Below, one piece after another: positions 60,199 through 64,000 of a stretch of DNA of 64,000 bases. This DNA is from Bdellovibrionales bacterium GWA1_52_35. GTDB lineage: Bacteria > Bdellovibrionota > UBA1018. The notes under the pieces were generated by a model. That model was not told the DNA's origin and searched no databases. It saw only the letters and a program-made list of their open reading frames with translations. A program made the position numbers and the translations under genes. Each line of letters begins with the position of its first letter. Within the stretch, counting starts at the first letter, position 1. The stretch spans positions 49,132-113,131 of the forward strand of contig MEPO01000016.1 in the NCBI GenBank assembly GCA_001769805.1, written 5' to 3'.

Positions 60199-61067
60199 TT
60201 CTTTTTCTCTAACAGTTTTGCCTCATCCCAGTAGCGATCCATTTCTTCGAGCGTCGACTGGTCGGGCGTACGGCCTTGTTCCTTGAGTCTGAGTTCCACG
60301 TGTTTAAAGCGGGTTTCAAAGCGTTTCAGGGTAGTGCGGAACGCGTCTTCCGGATTCAGCTTGGTGAGGTACGCGACATTACAAAGTGAAAAGAAAACAT
60401 CGCCCAGTTCATGCTCTGCTTTCTTTCGAACTTTGTCTTGAGCTTCGGCAGAAACCTGCTCGTTCAATTTTTCACATTCCAGGATTTCCGTCTTGAACTC
60501 CCGGAGCTCTTCATCGATCTTGTCGAGCGGCCCTTTGAGGTCTTTCCATTGAAATCCGACCTTGGTCACTTTCTCCATCACGCGCGCGGCTCGCTGCAGG
60601 AGCGGCAGGCCCTTCGGAACTCCATCCAGAACGCTGGCGCGGGGGTTGGCGGCTTTCTCCTTGGCCTTGGTTTTTTCCCAGCTTTGAAAGGCGCTTTCCT
60701 CGCTGTCGGCTTTGGCAGCTTCCCCGAAGACATGAGGATGACGTCGAATCAGCTTTTCATTGAGTGCTGCTGCGACACCTTCAAAATTGAAGAAGCCCGC
60801 CTCATCCGCCATCTGCGCATGCAGCAGGACCTGCAGGAGCAGATCTCCGAGTTCCTCACGGAAGACGTATTTGAGTTTTTCATCTTTCAATGCCACGGGG
60901 GAGTCGATCTGATCCAGAACATCGAGCACCTCATACGCCTCTTCGATCAGATACTGACGAATGGACTGATGGGTCTGGGCGCGATCCCAGGGGCAGCCGT
61001 CGGGAGCGCGCAATTTTCGGACAGTTTCAATGAGATTTGCCAGCTCGGACGGCGATGATTGTGACAT
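60195..61067 (-). CDS. mazG: Nucleoside triphosphate pyrophosphohydrolase MazG
   Basis: About 290 residues, with two MazG domains. The first has LRAPDGCPWDRAQTHQSIRQ and EEAYEVLDVLDQ, then EELGDLLLQVLLHA. The second has KVGFQWKDLKGPLDKIDEE and AEHELGDVFFSLCN. MazG removes noncanonical or regulatory NTPs. I use the ATG of MSQSSP; a longer frame of 24 residues upstream is not conserved-looking. Confidence 0.93.
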   Translation of the reverse strand: MSQSSPSELANLIETVRKLRAPDGCPWDRAQTHQSIRQYLIEEAYEVLDVLDQIDSPVALKDEKLKYVFREELGDLLLQVLLHAQMADEAGFFNFEGVAAALNEKLIRRHPHVFGEAAKADSEESAFQSWEKTKAKEKAANPRASVLDGVPKGLPLLQRAARVMEKVTKVGFQWKDLKGPLDKIDEELREFKTEILECEKLNEQVSAEAQDKVRKKAEHELGDVFFSLCNVAYLTKLNPEDAFRTTLKRFETRFKHVELRLKEQGRTPDQSTLEEMDRYWDEAKLLEKKK

Positions 61068-61142
61068 GCCTGTGAATCTATCATATTCACCCCCTAATTG
61101 CTTGCCTGAGCTCGGGGTTCTGGGGGAAAATGACTGCATTCA

Positions 61143-61640
61143 ATGAAAACGACTCCGAAGAATCAAGCAGAGTGGCAGGCTGCGGCCGAAAGGGTTTTGG
61201 CAGGCCTGGTCCGGAAAGTTCGGGCGACGACGCTCCCTCGTGAAATGCTGAAAGGACTTCCTCCCAAACCGCGCTGGCAAGTGGGCGTGCGGATCATTTC
61301 AGCTCTTGAAATGAGGACTCTGAACCGGAAATACCGGCGCAAAAATTATGCGACGGATGTTTTGAGTTTCGAGGCCCCGGAGATTTTCAAAACCCAGGGG
61401 ATGCTGGGCGAGCTTGTGATCTGTCTTCCCACGATGAAGGCGCAGGCCAAAGAGCAGGGGATTGAACCAGGGGATGAACTCAGGATCCTGGTGACGCATG
61501 GAGTTCTGCACCTGCTGGGTTTTGACCACGAGCAGAGCGAGCGACAGGCCCGGCAAATGGAGCTTTTCGAAAAGAAGCTGCTTCCTTCCCGGATTTCGAG
61601 GTCAGGCTTGATTAAACGGGTCGCGTCGGGTAATTCCTAA
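61143..61640 (+). CDS. ybeY: Endoribonuclease YbeY
   Basis: This is a 165-residue protein. The zinc motif HGVLHLLGFDH has His at residues 119, 123 and 129. RKNYATDVLSFE and GELVICLPTMKAQAKEQG are also typical. YbeY is needed for 16S rRNA maturation and ribosome quality control. It is divergent from mazG and precedes prfB by six bases, forming a translation-linked pair. Confidence 0.94.
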   Translation: MKTTPKNQAEWQAAAERVLAGLVRKVRATTLPREMLKGLPPKPRWQVGVRIISALEMRTLNRKYRRKNYATDVLSFEAPEIFKTQGMLGELVICLPTMKAQAKEQGIEPGDELRILVTHGVLHLLGFDHEQSERQARQMELFEKKLLPSRISRSGLIKRVASGNS

Positions 61641-61645
61641 GAATC

Positions 61646-62807
61646 ATGAACACCAAAGCTGCACCGACCTTGGCTCTCCACGAAATCCGCCAGCACTTCG
61701 CAAAAATGAGCGAGAAGCTGGAGTTTCTACGAGGTTCACTTTGACCTGGCGGTCAAAAAACGCCGGATCGACGAAATTTCTGATTTATCCACTCAAGAAG
61801 GCTTTTGGACCGACAATAAGCGGGCGCGGGCGCTGACAGCTGAGAAGTCGCGCCTGGAAGCCGAAGTCAAGCAGTTCGAGGACCTCGAGCGTGGGCTGAG
61901 CGATGTTCTCACACTTTTTGAGCTATCCCAGGAAGAGAATGATCCATCGGCGCTGTCTGAAGTTTCCGAGATGGTCCAGTCGCTTGGAGCCCAGTTTGAA
62001 GAGGCGGAGTTCCGCAAAATGCTCTCCGAAGAGCAGGATCCGCTGAACGCGATTGTCACCATCAATGCCGGTGCCGGCGGTACGGAGTCCCAGGACTGGG
62101 CACAGATGCTGCTCCGGATGTACCAGCGCTGGGCGCAGGACAAAGGTTTCAAAATCGAGTTGATGGACGCGCAGTCTGGTGAAGAAGCTGGTATCAAAAG
62201 TGCCACGCTGACCATCAGCGGGTCTTTTGCCTATGGCAATCTGAAGTCCGAAGCCGGGGTGCATCGCCTGGTGCGAATTTCGCCCTTTGACTCGAATGCC
62301 CGCAGGCATACGTCTTTTACGAGCGTTTTTGTCACTCCCGAAATCGACGATAATTTTGAAGTGGTTCTCAATCCCGCGGATATTCGGGTTGACGTTTACC
62401 GTTCCGGCGGCAAGGGGGGGCAGGGGGTCAATACCACGGATTCCGCCGTGCGACTGACCCACGGGCCCAGCGGCATCGTTGTGACCTGCCAGCAGGAGCG
62501 CTCGCAGATCAAGAACAAGGATCTGGCGATGAAGGTCTTGCGTTCGCGTTTATACGAACGACATCTGGAAGAAGAACGCAAGAAGCAGTCCGCGATTGAA
62601 GATTCCAAGATGGACATCGCCTGGGGCAGTCAGATCCGCTCGTACGTTCTGCATCCTTACAAAATGGTGAAAGATCATCGCACGGGTTTCACGGTCTCGA
62701 CGGCAGAGAAGGTGCTGGAAGGTGAGTTGGACGGGTTCATCAAGGCATTCCTGACCTGCCGGATTACGGGTGAATGGATTCGCGGCGGCGCTTCGATGGA
62801 TGTCTAA
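61646..62807 (+). CDS. prfB: Peptide chain release factor 2 (programmed +1 frameshift)
   Basis: RF2 recognises UGA and UAA. The gene starts in one frame (MNTKAAPTLALHEIRQHFAK) and reaches CTT-TGA at codons 32-33. Shifting +1 gives DLAVKKRRIDEISDLS, continuous with the remaining frame, for about 386 residues in all. The catalytic GGQ is in SGGKGGQGVNTTDSAVR; the stop-recognition motif SPF is in ISPFDSNARRHTSF. The C-terminal SKMDIAWGSQIRSYVLHPYK is typical. A conventional uninterrupted frame would begin only at 61971 and lose the N-terminal domain. Confidence 0.95.
61732..61745 (+). promoter_or_regulatory. prfB recoding site
   Basis: AGGT, a Shine-Dalgarno-like stretch, lies just upstream of CTTTGAC, with the slippery CTT at 61739-61741 and the in-frame UGA at 61742-61744. 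This matches the autoregulatory frameshift signal of bacterial prfB, where low RF2 favours the +1 shift. Confidence 0.88.
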
Positions 62808-62858
62808 TTGTTGCATAGCGTTATTCTGCTCTTATTTGTATGACTGAGGAGCTTAGGG

Positions 62859-62887
62859 TTGACTTTAAAAACTGAGTCGACTAATTA
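62859..62887 (+). promoter_or_regulatory. Putative promoter of tRNA-Asp
   Basis: TTGACT is followed after 17 bases by TAATTA, 23 bases before the mature tRNA. The -10 is a weak match. Region 62808-62910 otherwise shows nothing I recognise. Confidence 0.45.
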
Positions 62888-62910
62888 ATTAACCTCATTG
62901 TTAGAGATGC

Positions 62911-62987
62911 GGGGGTGTAGTTGAGTTGGTTACAACGTCGCCCTGTCACGGCGAAGACCGTGGGTTCGAGCCCCATCACTCCCGCCA
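62911..62987 (+). tRNA. tRNA-Asp (anticodon GTC)
   Basis: A 77-base cloverleaf. The acceptor GGGGGTG pairs with CACTCCC (one G-U), the discriminator is G and CCA is encoded. The anticodon arm is CGCC-CTGTCAC-GGCG with anticodon GTC, and the T arm is GTGGG-TTCGAGC-CCCAT. Confidence 0.95.
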
Positions 62988-63006
62988 TTTTAAAACGATG
63001 AGAACA

Positions 63007-63035
63007 AGCCCGGGTCACTGACTCCGGGCTTTTTT
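63007..63035 (+). terminator. Rho-independent terminator after tRNA-Asp
   Basis: AGCCCGG and CCGGGCT enclose a ten-base loop and are followed by TTTTT. It ends the tRNA transcript. Confidence 0.88.
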
Positions 63036-63084
63036 ATTGTAAAATCAACATCGAGAAATCCAGCACTTATCCGATTCCATCAGG

Positions 63085-63170
63085 GGACTCTGAACCCGTC
63101 CGTTACGCGAAATTACGCCATATGACCCGAGTTGGCTATTTTTGGCTACGATTTGGCTACGGACTCTGAA
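63085..63170. repeat. Short direct repeats next to the tRNA and recombinase
   Basis: GGACTCTGAA occurs at 63085-63094 and again at 63161-63170. Between them TTGGCTA(C) occurs three times (63132, 63142, 63153) at ten- to eleven-base spacing, and TTACGC occurs twice near 63103-63118. The helical phasing suggests protein-binding sites, for example for a recombinase. Confidence 0.5.
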
Positions 63171-63219
63171 GTCATCCAATCCAGATTGTCAAAGACTATA
63201 CGTACTGAGGTCTGAACCT

Positions 63220-63420
63220 ATGAGCATCCCGTCTTTAAATGAAATCGTGGGAATCATCGCAACAGCTATTGTTCTTTCCGTCGCTTCCGGCCACGGCGAT
63301 CTTGTCATGAAAGGGCTGGTCGAATTGCGCCGAGTCGCAATTACCAGTCAGGATTGGGGGTGTCCAAGTTTGTTCGGATCGTCAGCGTGCAGGGGGTATC
63401 ATCCGGAACGATATCGGTAG
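63220..63420 (+). CDS. Small hypothetical protein in putative island
   Basis: A 66-residue frame with ATG preceded nine bases upstream by GAGG. Residues of about 10-24 are hydrophobic (IVGIIATAIVLSVAS), and two cysteines lie near the end (WGCPSLFGSSAC). I recognise no family with certainty. It lies between the tRNA and the recombinase gene and may be part of mobile DNA. Confidence 0.42.
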   Translation: MSIPSLNEIVGIIATAIVLSVASGHGDLVMKGLVELRRVAITSQDWGCPSLFGSSACRGYHPERYR

Positions 63421-63482
63421 GGGAAAACTGTCCAGATCTGAGCGTACTCCGAAATTGTCGATCTTTGGCCAAAGGGGGAAGT

Positions 63483-63968
63483 ATGTCTCAGGATTCAATG
63501 AGCGCGAAGCGCCGATGGGCGATTTATGCCCGCGTAAGTACGGCGGACCAGCATTCCGGGCTTGAAGCTCAGATCAGGGCGCTGAAGGAACACTGCGAGG
63601 AGAATGGAATAGCGGACTATGAGCTTTTCACCGACGAGAATGTCAGCGGGGCGAAAGTTTCGAGACCTTCGCTGGATCGAATGATGTTGGCGGTTCGTTC
63701 TGGGCAGATTGCTGGAGTTGTCTGTTATTCGTTTTCGAGGTTTGCCCGTTCGACCACGCATCTGCTCACTGCGCTCGAAGAGATGAAGAAATATGATTCA
63801 GAATTCATCTCGATCACTGAGAGAATCGAGACCAGTTCGCCCATGGGAAGGGCATTTTTCACGGTGATTGCGGCGATTGCCCAACTAGAAAGAGAGTTAA
63901 TTGTCGAACGCGTAAAGAACGGGTTAAAAAACGCGAAAGCGAAAGAAGCTATGGATGACCGGCACTGA
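63483..63968 (+). CDS. Short serine recombinase (resolvase/invertase N-terminal domain)
   Basis: About 161 residues, starting after AAAGGGGGAAGT. The catalytic serine is in IYARVSTADQ (Ser19). QIAGVVCYSFSRFARST and GRAFFTVIAAIAQLERELI are typical of the resolvase catalytic domain and its E helix. The chain ends right after VERVKNGLKNAKAKEAMDD, where the family normally continues into a DNA-binding helix-turn-helix, so it is C-terminally truncated or a remnant. Its place after tRNA-Asp suggests a mobile element. Confidence 0.8.
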   Translation: MSQDSMSAKRRWAIYARVSTADQHSGLEAQIRALKEHCEENGIADYELFTDENVSGAKVSRPSLDRMMLAVRSGQIAGVVCYSFSRFARSTTHLLTALEEMKKYDSEFISITERIETSSPMGRAFFTVIAAIAQLERELIVERVKNGLKNAKAKEAMDDRH

Positions 63969-64000
63969 TTAACACATCAGGGCCATTACCCCGAAAAGTA

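Noticed and set aside
61971..62807. prfB as a 278-residue protein without frameshift
   Set aside because: The upstream +1 frame continues the RF2 N-terminal domain back to a CTT-TGA slip site and an ATG at 61646.
1..64000. CRISPR array or complete insertion sequence
   Set aside because: No regularly spaced repeats of CRISPR length and no transposase with terminal inverted repeats were seen.

Overview
The window reads as chromosomal DNA of a motile Gram-negative bacterium: it has outer-membrane lipoproteins, an Mla lipid-transport operon, a Tad-type secretin and a complete flagellar export and basal-body operon. The flagellar gene order (flgBC-fliEFGHIJ-motE-fliK-flgD-flgX-flgE, then fliLMNOPQR-flhBAFG-fliA), the sigma-54 control, the TPR-rich envelope proteins and the multiheme cytochromes point to the old 'deltaproteobacterial' lineages, most likely Bdellovibrionota/Oligoflexia. 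This is inferred from gene content and remembered family features, not from a database search.

Layout. 0-9.5 kb: a secreted HEXXH protein, dprA, a LysM/CpoB-like envelope pair, a small DUF4911-like protein, a TPR protein and a reduced Tad-like secretion set (secretin, CpaF ATPase, one convergent TadB/C-like membrane protein). 9.5-12.5 kb: a 42-residue basic protein, metK, a small membrane protein and a sigma-54 activator with a possibly structured leader. 12.5-21.2 kb: two divergent redox operons. The minus-strand operon encodes a Tat-targeted four-cluster ferredoxin subunit, an NrfD-type membrane subunit, a membrane-anchored GcvH-like protein, two paralogous small membrane proteins and an anchored nine-heme cytochrome c. 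The plus-strand operon encodes an M48/M56-like membrane protease, an unknown protein, a second nine-heme cytochrome c and an FdnI-type cytochrome b. 21.4-24.9 kb: three unrecognised exported proteins in one operon. 24.9-27.9 kb: mlaE-mlaF-mlaD plus a lipoprotein. 28-56.5 kb: the flagellar supercluster, opened by a consensus sigma-54 promoter, a 924-residue TPR protein and a FlbD-like sigma-54 activator; a second consensus sigma-54 promoter precedes fliL. 56.5-62.8 kb: a PilZ protein, an outer-membrane protein/lipoprotein pair, coaE, mazG, ybeY and prfB, which has the classical programmed +1 frameshift. 62.9-64 kb: tRNA-Asp followed by a terminator, short repeats and a short serine recombinase, probably the edge of a mobile island.

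How it fits together. The activator encoded in the first flagellar operon probably drives the two consensus sigma-54 promoters, giving an autoregulated cascade that ends in fliA (sigma-28). FlhF is followed by an FlhG homologue that keeps the N-terminal DQAxxLR motif but has lost the ATPase motifs. The redox region looks like two inner-membrane quinol/cytochrome c modules built around paralogous nonaheme cytochromes. Its GcvH-like subunit and duplicated small membrane proteins make it the best candidate here for an undescribed system.
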